A DNA stretch of 9,752 nt, taken from the NCBI GenBank assembly GCA_944384865.1, contig CALWVC010000043.1, positions 1-9,752 on the forward strand, read 5' to 3'. Below, one piece after another: positions 1-6,421 of this stretch. The position numbers and the translations under genes are program-made. Each line of letters begins with the position of its first letter. Within the stretch, counting starts at the first letter, position 1. This DNA comes from an uncultured Clostridia bacterium. GTDB taxonomy: Bacteria > Bacillota > Clostridia > Oscillospirales > Acutalibacteraceae. A model generated the notes under the pieces. It worked only from the letters and a program-made list of their open reading frames with translations. It did no database searches and was not told the DNA's origin.

Positions 1-477
1 AAGCTGCTGGCCTGTGAACATTACGGGATCCGGCCGGATATCGTGACGCTGGCCAAAGGGTTGGGCGGCGGGTTGCCGATAGGCGCCTGTTTGTGTAATG
101 AAAAGCTGCAAAACGTGATGACGCCGGGCAGCCACGGGTCAACCTTCGGCGGTAACCCGGTGGTCTGTGCGGGTGCAGACTATGCGTTGTCGGTCATTTC
201 GCAGCCGGATTTTCTTTCTGAAGTGACGCGCAAAGGCGCATATATGCGCGAGGAAATCGCTGCGATGCCGGGGGTGCGTTCAGTGCGTGGGCTGGGTATG
301 ATGCTGGGAATCGAGCTTACCCATCGCACCGGTGCGCAGGTCGCCAAGGAATGTATCGAACAGGGTTTGATTGTGTTGACAGCCAAAGAACTGGTACGGC
401 TGTTGCCGCCGTTGAACAGCAGTGACGAGGAGCTGAAGCAGGGGCTGGAGATCTTACGGCGGGTGTTGGCGCAGTAA
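1..477 (+). CDS. argD: Acetylornithine aminotransferase, C-terminal part (5' end outside window)
   Basis: This is the last 158 codons of a class-III PLP-dependent aminotransferase. The frame is open from base 1 to the TAA at 475-477, so the first ATG inside it is not the start. The fragment begins just before the segment DIVTLAKGLGGGLPIGA, whose lysine (fragment residue 19) is the expected Schiff-base lysine for PLP. The downstream HGSTFGGNP is the conserved loop that contacts the cofactor phosphate from the partner subunit. ArgD converts N-acetylglutamate semialdehyde to N-acetylornithine with glutamate as amino donor, in cytosolic arginine synthesis. Full-length members are near 400 residues, so roughly 60% lies upstream. 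The next gene on the strand is argF, which supports ArgD over other ornithine or GABA aminotransferases. Some ArgD enzymes also serve as succinyldiaminopimelate aminotransferase in lysine synthesis, which cannot be judged here. No terminator is seen after the stop. Confidence 0.93.
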   Translation, partial: KLLACEHYGIRPDIVTLAKGLGGGLPIGACLCNEKLQNVMTPGSHGSTFGGNPVVCAGADYALSVISQPDFLSEVTRKGAYMREEIAAMPGVRSVRGLGMMLGIELTHRTGAQVAKECIEQGLIVLTAKELVRLLPPLNSSDEELKQGLEILRRVLAQ

Positions 478-505
478 AATCGCCTGGCAGAGTGGAGTGT
501 GGCCT

Positions 506-738
506 ATGGCGGTATGCAAATCCTATAAAATACGGGAGATTCCCGCGTTGAAAATACATGGCCGGACAGCCGGTGAGACTGGCCCGCTGACCATATCTGG
601 ACCGGCGGGATTGAGCAGTGTGTGGAAGATTATCAGGAACAGACCGGCGACCGGCAGGTCGAAATGATTGAATGGCCGCCACTGCCGGCGGGCAGTATCG
701 GGGCGCGCAAACATCCGAGACTGATCGCGCATCAGTAG
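506..738 (+). pseudogene. Possible frameshifted remnant of a small gene in the argD-argF gap
   Basis: The 326 bases between argD and argF (478-803) contain no intact gene that I can support. Two short plus-strand frames read like protein but are offset by one base. Frame A starts at ATG 506 and gives MAVCKSYKIREIPALKIHGR before continuing to a TGA at 665-667. Frame B runs from about 577 to the TAG at 736-738 and includes IEQCVEDYQEQTGDRQVEMI. Joining them near 580-600 would give a protein of about 75 residues. The IREIPALKIHGR piece weakly recalls the start of GyrI-like/effector-binding domains, but I do not recognise the whole. No clear ribosome binding site precedes ATG 506. A 5-bp hairpin (533-545) is too weak to be a terminator. 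The region may equally be plain spacer or an argF leader. Confidence 0.25.
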
Positions 739-803
739 ATGGCTTCGATCTTACAATCGCGGTTTTGCGCTGCGCTGCAATTATCAGAATAAGGAGCGAG
801 ATT

Positions 804-1709
804 ATGAAACATCTTTTGAAAATGCTGGATCTATCCAAACAGGAGATCGTAGAAATTTTAAACCTGGCGGATCAACTGAAATATGAACGCAAACACGGGA
901 TCGCACATCCGCTGCTGGCGGGAAAATCGCTGGGAATGATTTTTCAGAAATCCAGCACCCGTACAAGGGTCTCGTTTGAAACGGGCATGTATCAATTAGG
1001 GGGACAGGCGCTGTTTTTGTCGTCGAGAGATTTGCAGATCGGTCGGGGAGAGCCGGTGGAAGATACCGCGCGGGTGTTATCCCGCTATCTGGACGGCATC
1101 ATGATCCGCACTTATGCGCAGGAAGAAGTAGAAGCACTGGCGCAGTATGGCTCTATCCCGGTCATTAACGGGCTGACGGATTTTTGCCATCCGTGTCAGG
1201 TGTTGGCGGATCTGATGACCATCCGGGAGTTTAAGGGCAAGCTGGAAGGGCTGAAGATGTGTTTTATCGGCGACGGCAACAATATGATGAATTCGTTGAT
1301 CGTCGGTGGCTTAAAGACCGGCATGTCAGTTTCGGTGGCTTGCCCGGTGGATTATCAGCCAGATGCCAGTGTGTTGGATTTTGCCAAACAGGCCGGCGGC
1401 TTTGAGATGTTTACCGACCCCAAACAGGCGGCCCAGGGCGCAGACGTTATTTTGACCGACGTTTGGGCGTCGATGGGACAGGAAGAAGAAAAGCAGATTC
1501 GCGAAAAAGCGTTTGCCGGGTACTGCGTCGATCAGCAGCTGCTGGAGCGGGCGAATCCCGGGTGCATGGTGTTGCATTGCCTGCCGGCGCATCGCGGCGA
1601 GGAGATTACCGCACAGGTGTTTGAGGCGCATGCGAAGGAGATTTTTGAGGAGGCTGAAAACCGGCTGCACGCACAAAAGGCGGTTATGGTTTTGCTGATG
1701 AAGGATTAA
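804..1709 (+). CDS. argF: Ornithine carbamoyltransferase
   Basis: This 301-residue protein transfers the carbamoyl group of carbamoyl phosphate to ornithine, giving citrulline in the cytosolic arginine pathway. The start is the ATG at 804, preceded by AAGGAG (791-796) at 7 bases. The same frame stays open upstream to an ATG at 672, but that extension has no ribosome site and no family similarity. The carbamoyl-phosphate site is S51-T52-R53-T54 in FQKSSTRTRVSFETG, followed by HPCQ at 129-132 (FCHPCQVLADL). The ornithine side shows the SMG loop in DVWASMGQEEE (223-225) and the HCLP motif at 258-261 (HCLPAHRGEEIT). Length and motif order match the anabolic enzyme. A catabolic role in an arginine deiminase pathway is less likely because argD is the neighbour and no arcA or arcC is seen. 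I see no convincing ArgR box or promoter directly upstream, so co-transcription from argD is plausible. Confidence 0.95.
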   Translation: MKHLLKMLDLSKQEIVEILNLADQLKYERKHGIAHPLLAGKSLGMIFQKSSTRTRVSFETGMYQLGGQALFLSSRDLQIGRGEPVEDTARVLSRYLDGIMIRTYAQEEVEALAQYGSIPVINGLTDFCHPCQVLADLMTIREFKGKLEGLKMCFIGDGNNMMNSLIVGGLKTGMSVSVACPVDYQPDASVLDFAKQAGGFEMFTDPKQAAQGADVILTDVWASMGQEEEKQIREKAFAGYCVDQQLLERANPGCMVLHCLPAHRGEEITAQVFEAHAKEIFEEAENRLHAQKAVMVLLMKD

Positions 1710-1719
1710 GATTTATAAT

Positions 1720-1764
1720 GATCAAAGCGGCACATCTACGAATAGTAGATGTGCCGCTTTGATC
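1720..1764. terminator. Bidirectional terminator-type hairpin between convergent argF and leuB
   Basis: Two perfectly complementary 20-base arms (1720-1739 and 1745-1764) flank a 5-base loop, GAATA. The arms carry AAAGCGGCAC and GTGCCGCTTT, so a short T run sits in the base of the stem on either strand. It begins 10 bases after the argF stop and lies about 107 bases beyond the leuB stop on the other strand. This is the expected position for a terminator shared by converging genes. A classic free U-tract after the stem is lacking on both strands, so efficiency is uncertain. The remaining gap bases (1765-1871) show only a 5-bp hairpin and nothing I can name. Confidence 0.75.
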
Positions 1765-1871
1765 TATAGACTGTTGACAGGTTTCTGACAGCCTGCACAG
1801 TGATGCAGCAGTCAGATGTCGTCACAATTTCAAAATGGGAACTTCACACTTTTAGGGGCAGGGTCGGTGCG

Positions 1872-2942
1872 TTACAGCAGCGAACAGACCAGATCGCCCA
1901 TCTCAGCGGTAGAAACGGTCGGCAGGCCTGCAACTGCAATGTCCGGTGTGCGCGCCGATTCCAATGCTTTGGATACAGCCTGTTCGATGGCGTTGGCGGC
2001 CTGCATTTGATTCAATGAGTATTTGAGCATCATCGAGACCGAGAGAATGGTCGCCAGTGGGTTGGCAATGCCTTTGCCCGCAATATCCGGCGCTGAGCCG
2101 TGGATCGGCTCATACAGCCCGAAATTGGTATCAGACAGGCTGGCCGACGCAAGCATCCCGATAGAACCGCTGATCATTGACGCTTCGTCAGATAAAATAT
2201 CGCCGAAAATGTTTGAAGTTACAATCACGTCAAACTGGCCGGGATTTCGAACCAACTGCATCGCACAGTTGTCTACATACATATAGCTCAACTGGACTTC
2301 GGGGTATTGTCTGGCGACTTCGGTTACCGTTTCCCGCCACAGCCGGGAGCTTTCCAGCACATTGGCCTTATCCACCGAGCAGACCCGCTTGTTGCGCTGC
2401 ATTGCGATTTTAAACGCGGTATGCGCGATCCGCTGAATCTCCGGCACGCTGTAGCGTTCGGTATCATAGGCGCTCTGCACGCCGTTTTGGTCTTCCCGGC
2501 CGCGGTCACCAAAATAAATGCCGCCGGTCAGCTCCCGAACAATCATGATATCCAAACGGTCGCCGATGATGCTGTCTTTGAGCGGCGACGCGGCTTTCAG
2601 CGGTTTAAAGATGGTGGCGGGGCGCAGATTGGCATACAGCCCCAACGCAGCACGAATGCCAAGCAGCCCCTTTTCGGGCCGCTGGTCACCGGGGAGCGTG
2701 TCCCACTTTGGGCCGCCTACTGCGCCCAGCAGCACTGAGTCGGAGGCTTTGCAAAGCTGCACCGTCTGCTCCGGCAGCGGTGCGCCGGTCTGGTCGATGG
2801 CCTCACCACCCAACAGCGCCCGCTGATAGGTCACGCCAAAGCCGAATTTTTCGGCCGCGCGGTCTAATACTTTGACCGCCTGATCGACGATTTCAGGCCC
2901 GATGCCGTCTCCCTTTAGCAGAGTGATGGTATAAGTATTCAT
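1872..2942 (-). CDS. leuB: 3-isopropylmalate dehydrogenase
   Basis: This 356-residue enzyme oxidises and decarboxylates 3-isopropylmalate to 2-oxoisocaproate with NAD+, in cytosolic leucine synthesis. The N-terminus ITLLKGDGIGPEIV is typical of the isocitrate/isopropylmalate dehydrogenase family. Visible active-site elements are R107 (LYANLRP), R136 and Y143 (RELTGGIYFGDRG), K192 (DKANVLESS), D224 (MYVDNCAMQL), and D248/D252 in NIFGDILSDEASM. HGSAPDIAGKGIANP (281-295) is the cofactor loop. Its aspartate favours NAD, and RELTGG with substrate-loop features fits LeuB rather than isocitrate dehydrogenase. The start ATG at 2942 has AAAGGA (2960-2955 on the minus strand) 12 bases upstream, a rather long spacing. 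leuB follows leuA after an 89-base gap on the same strand, so it is probably part of the T-box-controlled transcript. leuC and leuD are not in the window. Confidence 0.96.
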   Translation of the reverse strand: MNTYTITLLKGDGIGPEIVDQAVKVLDRAAEKFGFGVTYQRALLGGEAIDQTGAPLPEQTVQLCKASDSVLLGAVGGPKWDTLPGDQRPEKGLLGIRAALGLYANLRPATIFKPLKAASPLKDSIIGDRLDIMIVRELTGGIYFGDRGREDQNGVQSAYDTERYSVPEIQRIAHTAFKIAMQRNKRVCSVDKANVLESSRLWRETVTEVARQYPEVQLSYMYVDNCAMQLVRNPGQFDVIVTSNIFGDILSDEASMISGSIGMLASASLSDTNFGLYEPIHGSAPDIAGKGIANPLATILSVSMMLKYSLNQMQAANAIEQAVSKALESARTPDIAVAGLPTVSTAEMGDLVCSLL

Positions 2943-2994
2943 AAAATATATTCATCCTTTCAAAAGCCGGACGGTAACGCGGCGGCAATCAATG

Positions 2995-3014
2995 AAAAAG
3001 CGTGTTTTAACGCT
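2995..3014 (-). terminator. Weak hairpin with T run between leuA and leuB
   Basis: On the minus strand AGCGT and ACGCT form a 5-bp stem around a 6-base loop (TAAAAC), followed directly by TTTT. It starts 18 bases after the leuA stop. The stem is short and AT-flanked, so at best it would reduce rather than stop transcription into leuB. It may also be chance or an mRNA-processing structure. Confidence 0.3.
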
Positions 3015-3031
3015 ATACCGCGTCGTTTCGT

Positions 3032-4714
3032 TTATTCGCCCTTATTTTGTTTGAGTGTACGGTTGACGGCGCAGATCACGCCTTTAATTGACGCGATGAG
3101 AATGTTGTTATCTACCCCGACGCCATAGATAAAGTCGCCGCCCGGCGTTTTGAGTTTGATATAGGCGATGGCCTTGGAGTCAGCGCCGGATGACAGCGCG
3201 TGTTCGGCATAGGAGATAAACTCGAAATCGTGGATTCCAATGTTTTTCACCGCGTTGAAAAACGCATCAATCGGGCCGTTGCCCACAGCCTTGATTTTAT
3301 AGTCGTTGTGATGATAGCCGACGATCCCCTCAAAGGTGGTGGTATTATCGTCGTTATCGGTCAGTCGGTAGTTTTTCAGCTGATAGGGATAATGCACGCC
3401 CAGATATTCATTTTCAAAGATCTCATAGACCTCCTGGGGTTTGAGTTCCGCGCCTTTCTGGTCACAGGCCGCTTTGATGACTGCGCCGAATTCGGGGTGC
3501 ATATCTTTGGGCATGTCGATGCCGAAGCTGTGTTTCATCACAAACGCGGCGCCGCCCTTGCCCGACTGGGAATTGATCCGGATGATCGGCTCATATTGCC
3601 GGCCTACGTCTGCCGGGTCGATGGGCAGATAAGGCACCTCCCAATAGGCGCTGTCGTGCTCTTTCATATAGGCTTCGCCTTTGTTGATCGCGTCCTGATG
3701 TGATCCGGAAAATGCGGTGAATACCAGCTCTCCGGCATAAGGATGCCGCTCATTGATATGCATTTTGGTGCATTTTTCATAAACAGACTTGATGTATGGC
3801 ATATCTGAAAAGTCCAGCTCGGGGTCCACGCCCTGGGAATACATGTTCATCGCGACGACCATGATATCGGCGTTGCCGGTGCGTTCGCCGTTGCCGAAGA
3901 TGGTTCCTTCAACCCGCTCGGCGCCCGCCATGATCGCCAGCTCGGTAGCAGCAATGCCGCAACCCCGGTCGTTATGCGGATGCACGCTGATAATGGCGCT
4001 GTCGCGGTGTTGCAGGTGGGTGCAGAAATATTCGATCTGGTCGGCATAATGGTTGGGAGTCGCGCCCTCCACCGTGTTGGGCAGATTGAGAATCACCGGG
4101 TGCTCCGGTGTGCTGCCCAGCGCCTCGACCACCCGGTCGCAGATCTCCACCGCATTGTCCATCTCGGTGCCGGAAAAGCTCTCAGGAGAGTATTCGTAGC
4201 GGATATTCATCTGCGGGTCGGCAATTTCTTCGGTCAGTTTGCGAATCAACTTTGCACCGTTTACCGCGATGTCGATGACCCCCTGCATATCGGTATGGAA
4301 CACCACTTTACGCTGCAGCGTGGAAGTGGAGTTATAAAAATGCACGATCACGTTTTTCGCGCCTTTGATCGCTTCGAAGGTTTTTTTGATCAGATGTTCT
4401 CTGGCCTGTACCAACACCTGAATGGTCACATCGTCGGGAATCAGGTTGCGCTCGATCAATGTGCGTAAAATCTCATATTCGGTTTCAGAGGCAGAAGGGA
4501 AACCCACTTCAATTTCTTTGAAGCCGATCTTGATCAGTGTTTGAAAAAACAGCAGTTTTTCTTCCAGGTTCATCGGGTCTACCAGCGCCTGGTTGCCGTC
4601 GCGCAGATCGACGCTGCACCAGACCGGCGCTTTGGTGATCTGTTTGTCCGGCCAGGTGCGGTTTTGAATGGCAATCGGCTGCGCCGGCCGGTATTTTTGA
4701 AAGCCTTTGTTCAT
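3032..4714 (-). CDS. leuA: 2-isopropylmalate synthase, long (yeast/actinobacterial-type) form
   Basis: This 560-residue enzyme condenses 2-oxoisovalerate with acetyl-CoA to 2-isopropylmalate, the committed step of leucine synthesis. The catalytic HMGL-like TIM barrel begins with the VDLRDGNQAL motif (residues 36-44; R38 and D39 catalytic/metal). The metal histidines are H245 and H247 in SVHPHNDRG, and GNGERTGN lies at 274-281. The C-terminal region contains the LeuA regulatory domain (for example FIYGVGVDNNILIASIKG), where leucine feedback inhibition normally acts. The RYEYSPESFSGTE segment and the length match the long LeuA subfamily, not the ~510-residue E. coli/Bacillus type or homocitrate and citramalate synthases. 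The chosen start is ATG 4714, 6 bases after GAGGTG. A GTG three codons upstream would lie inside that ribosome site. The gene is first in a leuA-leuB operon under a leucine T-box leader. Confidence 0.95.
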   Translation of the reverse strand: MNKGFQKYRPAQPIAIQNRTWPDKQITKAPVWCSVDLRDGNQALVDPMNLEEKLLFFQTLIKIGFKEIEVGFPSASETEYEILRTLIERNLIPDDVTIQVLVQAREHLIKKTFEAIKGAKNVIVHFYNSTSTLQRKVVFHTDMQGVIDIAVNGAKLIRKLTEEIADPQMNIRYEYSPESFSGTEMDNAVEICDRVVEALGSTPEHPVILNLPNTVEGATPNHYADQIEYFCTHLQHRDSAIISVHPHNDRGCGIAATELAIMAGAERVEGTIFGNGERTGNADIMVVAMNMYSQGVDPELDFSDMPYIKSVYEKCTKMHINERHPYAGELVFTAFSGSHQDAINKGEAYMKEHDSAYWEVPYLPIDPADVGRQYEPIIRINSQSGKGGAAFVMKHSFGIDMPKDMHPEFGAVIKAACDQKGAELKPQEVYEIFENEYLGVHYPYQLKNYRLTDNDDNTTTFEGIVGYHHNDYKIKAVGNGPIDAFFNAVKNIGIHDFEFISYAEHALSSGADSKAIAYIKLKTPGGDFIYGVGVDNNILIASIKGVICAVNRTLKQNKGE

Positions 4715-4720
4715 GTTGTT

Positions 4721-4726
4721 CACCTC
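4721..4726 (-). promoter_or_regulatory. Ribosome binding site that fixes the leuA start
   Basis: GAGGTG on the minus strand lies 6 bases before ATG 4714. The in-frame GTG at 4723-4721 is part of this site itself, so initiation there would leave no Shine-Dalgarno spacing. The ATG is therefore preferred and the protein has 560, not 563, residues. Confidence 0.8.
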
Positions 4727-4743
4727 AAATATTGGTATAAAAC

Positions 4744-4773
4744 AAAAAACCGCCCCATAAAAGCTATGGGGCG
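4744..4773 (-). terminator. Intrinsic terminator of the leucine T-box
   Basis: On the minus strand CGCCCCATA (4773-4765) pairs with TATGGGGCG (4759-4751) around a 5-base loop, followed by G and six T (4749-4744). This is a strong Rho-independent terminator 30 bases before the leuA start codon. The 5' CGCCCC arm can instead pair with the GGG of the T-box core upstream, giving the mutually exclusive antiterminator. Confidence 0.92.
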
Positions 4774-5020
4774 AGTGTATAAACCCGCGGTACCACCCAA
4801 ATTCAGACAGCTTGCGCCATCTATCTCATCAAAGCCTCTAACAAGGCCCCGGCCTTTAACGCTGCCGCGCGGCCCGCCCTACTTTTTAACACCTCAGGCG
4901 GACGACTCAGGGATGAGCTATCACATAACCGCCGCTGCCTGCTCACACCAACCGCAGGCTCTCTGATGCGGAATATTATGTCTTTTTCCCGTCACAGTCT
5001 TTTATGGGAAGTTTTCAGTT
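4744..5020 (-). ncRNA. T-box leader (leucine, CUC specifier) of leuA-leuB
   Basis: This is the 5' leader of leuA, read on the minus strand from about 5020. Stem I can be drawn: GGGA (4990-4987) pairs with TCCC (4913-4910), and ACATAA (4981-4976) pairs with TTATGT (4928-4923). Between them is an internal loop whose 3' side is GATAGCTCA. In it the CTC at 4917-4915, followed by A, is in the position of the specifier codon and reads leucine. The distal end has AGAGAG followed by a GCCTGC/GCAGGC stem with an 11-base GGTTGGTGTGA loop, as in canonical T-boxes. The T-box core GGGTGGTACCGCG lies at 4798-4786. Its TGGT bulge (4795-4792) would pair with the ACCA end of uncharged tRNA. In this family uncharged tRNA binding stabilises an antiterminator and allows readthrough, so leuA-leuB should rise on leucine starvation. 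It fills most of the 425 non-coding bases from 4715 to 5139. Confidence 0.95.
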
Positions 5021-5026
5021 TGTTTT

Positions 5027-5055
5027 ATTATATCGGCATCTGCACAGAATGTCAA
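5027..5055 (-). promoter_or_regulatory. Consensus vegetative promoter of leuA-leuB
   Basis: The minus strand carries TTGACA (5055-5050), a 17-base spacer and TATAAT (5032-5027), an exact match to the housekeeping sigma consensus. Transcription should start near 5020, just before the T-box Stem I. Such a strong promoter fits control by attenuation rather than by initiation. No clear terminator separates it from the upstream gene ending at 5140, so some readthrough into the leader is possible. Confidence 0.9.
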
Positions 5056-5139
5056 GAGGAAAATCGTTGTTTTTATAAAGCGGCTATGTGCTGGTGTAAG
5101 AGCGCTATTTTCATCTGCCGTTTATATGTGGATTCTCCG

Positions 5140-6348
5140 TTATTTGGAAAACCGGATTTCGCTGCCGGATTCGGCGATCATATGTCCATCGAGCAGGCTG
5201 GTCACCGGCTTGCCCCGGTGGGTCAGACCGGTGATGGTCATATTGCGGATGCCGTGGGCATTGTCGCACCCCCGAAAGATCGACGGCGGCAGATAGTCGC
5301 ATAAAACCTGGATGTTCCGAGCGGTAATATTTTCAATGAACCCCCGGCCGGTGTCTTTGGAATACTGGCTTTGCAGCACTTTGAAATCAAATAGCTTTTG
5401 CTGTGCGTCTTCCACCCGGATGTCTGCATACAGAATATCATGCACACGCGCCCGGTCGCCGTTGTGAATAGTGAACACACCGCCCGACTGCCAGCCTTCA
5501 TAGTCGCAGTGTAAGACATCGCAGTCCAGAAAGCGGACGTGGCTGATCGAATCACAGCGGGTTTCAAAGCCGATTTCCAGCGCGTTGCCGGGCCGGGCGT
5601 TCCAGAGTATGCAGCCGGTGATTGTAAGATTCCGGCAGTCGGCGCAGCCCCGGGGATCATCGTAATCGGTGGCCTTGACGGCCACGCAGTCGTCGGCGGC
5701 GCGGATGAAACAGTTTTCAACCGTGCCGTTTTTACAGCCTACCAGATCGATGCCGTCGCCGTTGACCTCCCAGGTGACGCAGTTGACGCCTGTGATGGAA
5801 AAATCCGAGCAGGCCAGGGGCACAACACACCAGTCAATCGCGCCCAGCAGCGTTACATCCTGCAGGCGCAGCTGCTGGCAATTTGCAAAATGCAGCATCC
5901 GGCGTTTTTTGCGCCCGATACCGGCGGTGTCGACGATTCCCCGGCCGGAGATTTGAATATCCTGCGCGTCCTGCGCGCGGATATGCGTGCGCAGAATGGC
6001 GCCGGCGGCGATATAGACCCGATCGCCGGTATGCAGATCCAGCTGCTCCATTCGGTGTTCGCCCGGCGCAAAATAATAGGTATAGGCGTCGCGCCGGACC
6101 GTTTCGGGCTGATAAAGAAAGACAAACAGCGGTGATCCTGTGTCGAATTCAATCGCCAGCTTGGCGGGACAGGGAAGAACCATAGTCTGCGCCGCGGCGA
6201 TCTGCCGGCGCAGGGGGCGAACAACTGTGACCCGCCGGTCCTCGGGCAGCTTTACTGTCACCCGGTTGTCCTCGCATTCAGCGATCACAATATCGGCGCA
6301 CGGCGTCTCATAACTGATATAAACCCGGTTGTCGATCAAAAGTTCCAT
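5140..6348 (-). CDS. GH28-like (polygalacturonase-related) right-handed beta-helix protein, cytoplasmic, atypical active site
   Basis: The 402-residue product has the repeated NLTITGCIL / VRFLDCDVL pattern of short beta-strands typical of parallel beta-helix carbohydrate enzymes. Residues 196-201 (NGDGID) and 219-220 (the DD of AADDCVAVK) match the two acidic motifs of glycoside hydrolase family 28. Where GH28 has its GHG motif, this protein has GNALEIGFET (254-263) with no histidine. The later RIK motif is not seen; FTIHNGDRA lies in that region. There is no signal peptide or membrane segment and there are about 18 cysteines, so it is probably cytosolic and would act on imported oligosaccharides. 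The start ATG 6348 has GGAGGA 6 bases upstream; an earlier in-frame ATG at 6381 has no such site. The gene stands alone, with its own promoter, between phoR and leuA. The substrate cannot be predicted, and a lyase or non-catalytic beta-helix protein is also possible. Confidence 0.75.
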   Translation of the reverse strand: MELLIDNRVYISYETPCADIVIAECEDNRVTVKLPEDRRVTVVRPLRRQIAAAQTMVLPCPAKLAIEFDTGSPLFVFLYQPETVRRDAYTYYFAPGEHRMEQLDLHTGDRVYIAAGAILRTHIRAQDAQDIQISGRGIVDTAGIGRKKRRMLHFANCQQLRLQDVTLLGAIDWCVVPLACSDFSITGVNCVTWEVNGDGIDLVGCKNGTVENCFIRAADDCVAVKATDYDDPRGCADCRNLTITGCILWNARPGNALEIGFETRCDSISHVRFLDCDVLHCDYEGWQSGGVFTIHNGDRARVHDILYADIRVEDAQQKLFDFKVLQSQYSKDTGRGFIENITARNIQVLCDYLPPSIFRGCDNAHGIRNMTITGLTHRGKPVTSLLDGHMIAESGSEIRFSK

Positions 6349-6354
6349 GATATA

Positions 6355-6360
6355 TCCTCC
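6355..6360 (-). promoter_or_regulatory. Strong ribosome binding site fixing the GH28-like gene start
   Basis: GGAGGA on the minus strand lies 6 bases before ATG 6348. The longer reading from ATG 6381 would place this site inside the coding sequence and start close to the predicted transcription start, so the shorter 402-residue protein is chosen. Confidence 0.85.
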
Positions 6361-6366
6361 CGCCCA

Positions 6367-6378
6367 ATCACAGGTGAT
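6367..6378. promoter_or_regulatory. Possible operator: ATCACAGGTGAT inverted repeat
   Basis: Two 5-base arms, ATCAC and GTGAT, flank a 2-base centre. The repeat falls between the predicted transcription start (about 6386) and the ribosome binding site of the GH28-like gene. A repressor bound here would block elongation or clearance. The arms are short, so chance occurrence cannot be excluded and no regulator is identified. Confidence 0.3.
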
Positions 6379-6392
6379 CAAAGGTTTTGCTG

Positions 6393-6421
6393 ATTATAAT
6401 ATGCTATTACCCGGTTGTCAA
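6393..6421 (-). promoter_or_regulatory. Consensus vegetative promoter of the GH28-like gene
   Basis: On the minus strand TTGACA (6421-6416), a 17-base spacer and TATAAT (6398-6393) match the housekeeping consensus exactly. Transcription would start near 6386, giving a leader of about 38 bases. It begins 37 bases after the phoR stop, showing that this gene is a separate unit rather than the tail of the phosphate operon. An inverted repeat overlaps the -35 box. Confidence 0.9.

Noticed and set aside
751..793. Possible argF promoter: TTACAA or TTGCGC boxes followed by an AT-rich stretch near AATTATCAGAAT.
   Set aside because: No -10 element resembling TATAAT occurs at a proper spacing from either box.
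672..803. A 44-codon upstream extension of argF from ATG 672.
   Set aside because: Family proteins start at the MKHLLKML-like sequence, and the AAGGAG site sits 7 bases before ATG 804. The extension looks like spacer.
317..838. A 173-codon open frame on the minus strand across the argD end, the gap and the argF start.
   Set aside because: It is antisense to two well-recognised genes, has low-complexity Arg/Pro/Ala-rich content, and has no recognisable motif or ribosome site.
1770..1810. Short repeats GACAG/CTGACAG and a CTGCA/TGCAG mini-hairpin between argF and leuB.
   Set aside because: Stems are at most 5 bp, with no T run and no link to a gene end. Chance is the simplest explanation.
4541..5304. 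Two consecutive plus-strand frames (141 and 112 codons) across the leuA 5' end and its leader.
   Set aside because: They run antisense through leuA and the T-box, whose RNA structure explains the sequence. Neither shows a domain or a translation signal.
5539..6135. A 198-codon plus-strand frame opposite the GH28-like gene.
   Set aside because: The minus-strand gene has family motifs, a promoter and a ribosome site. The plus frame has none and mirrors the codon bias of the opposite strand.
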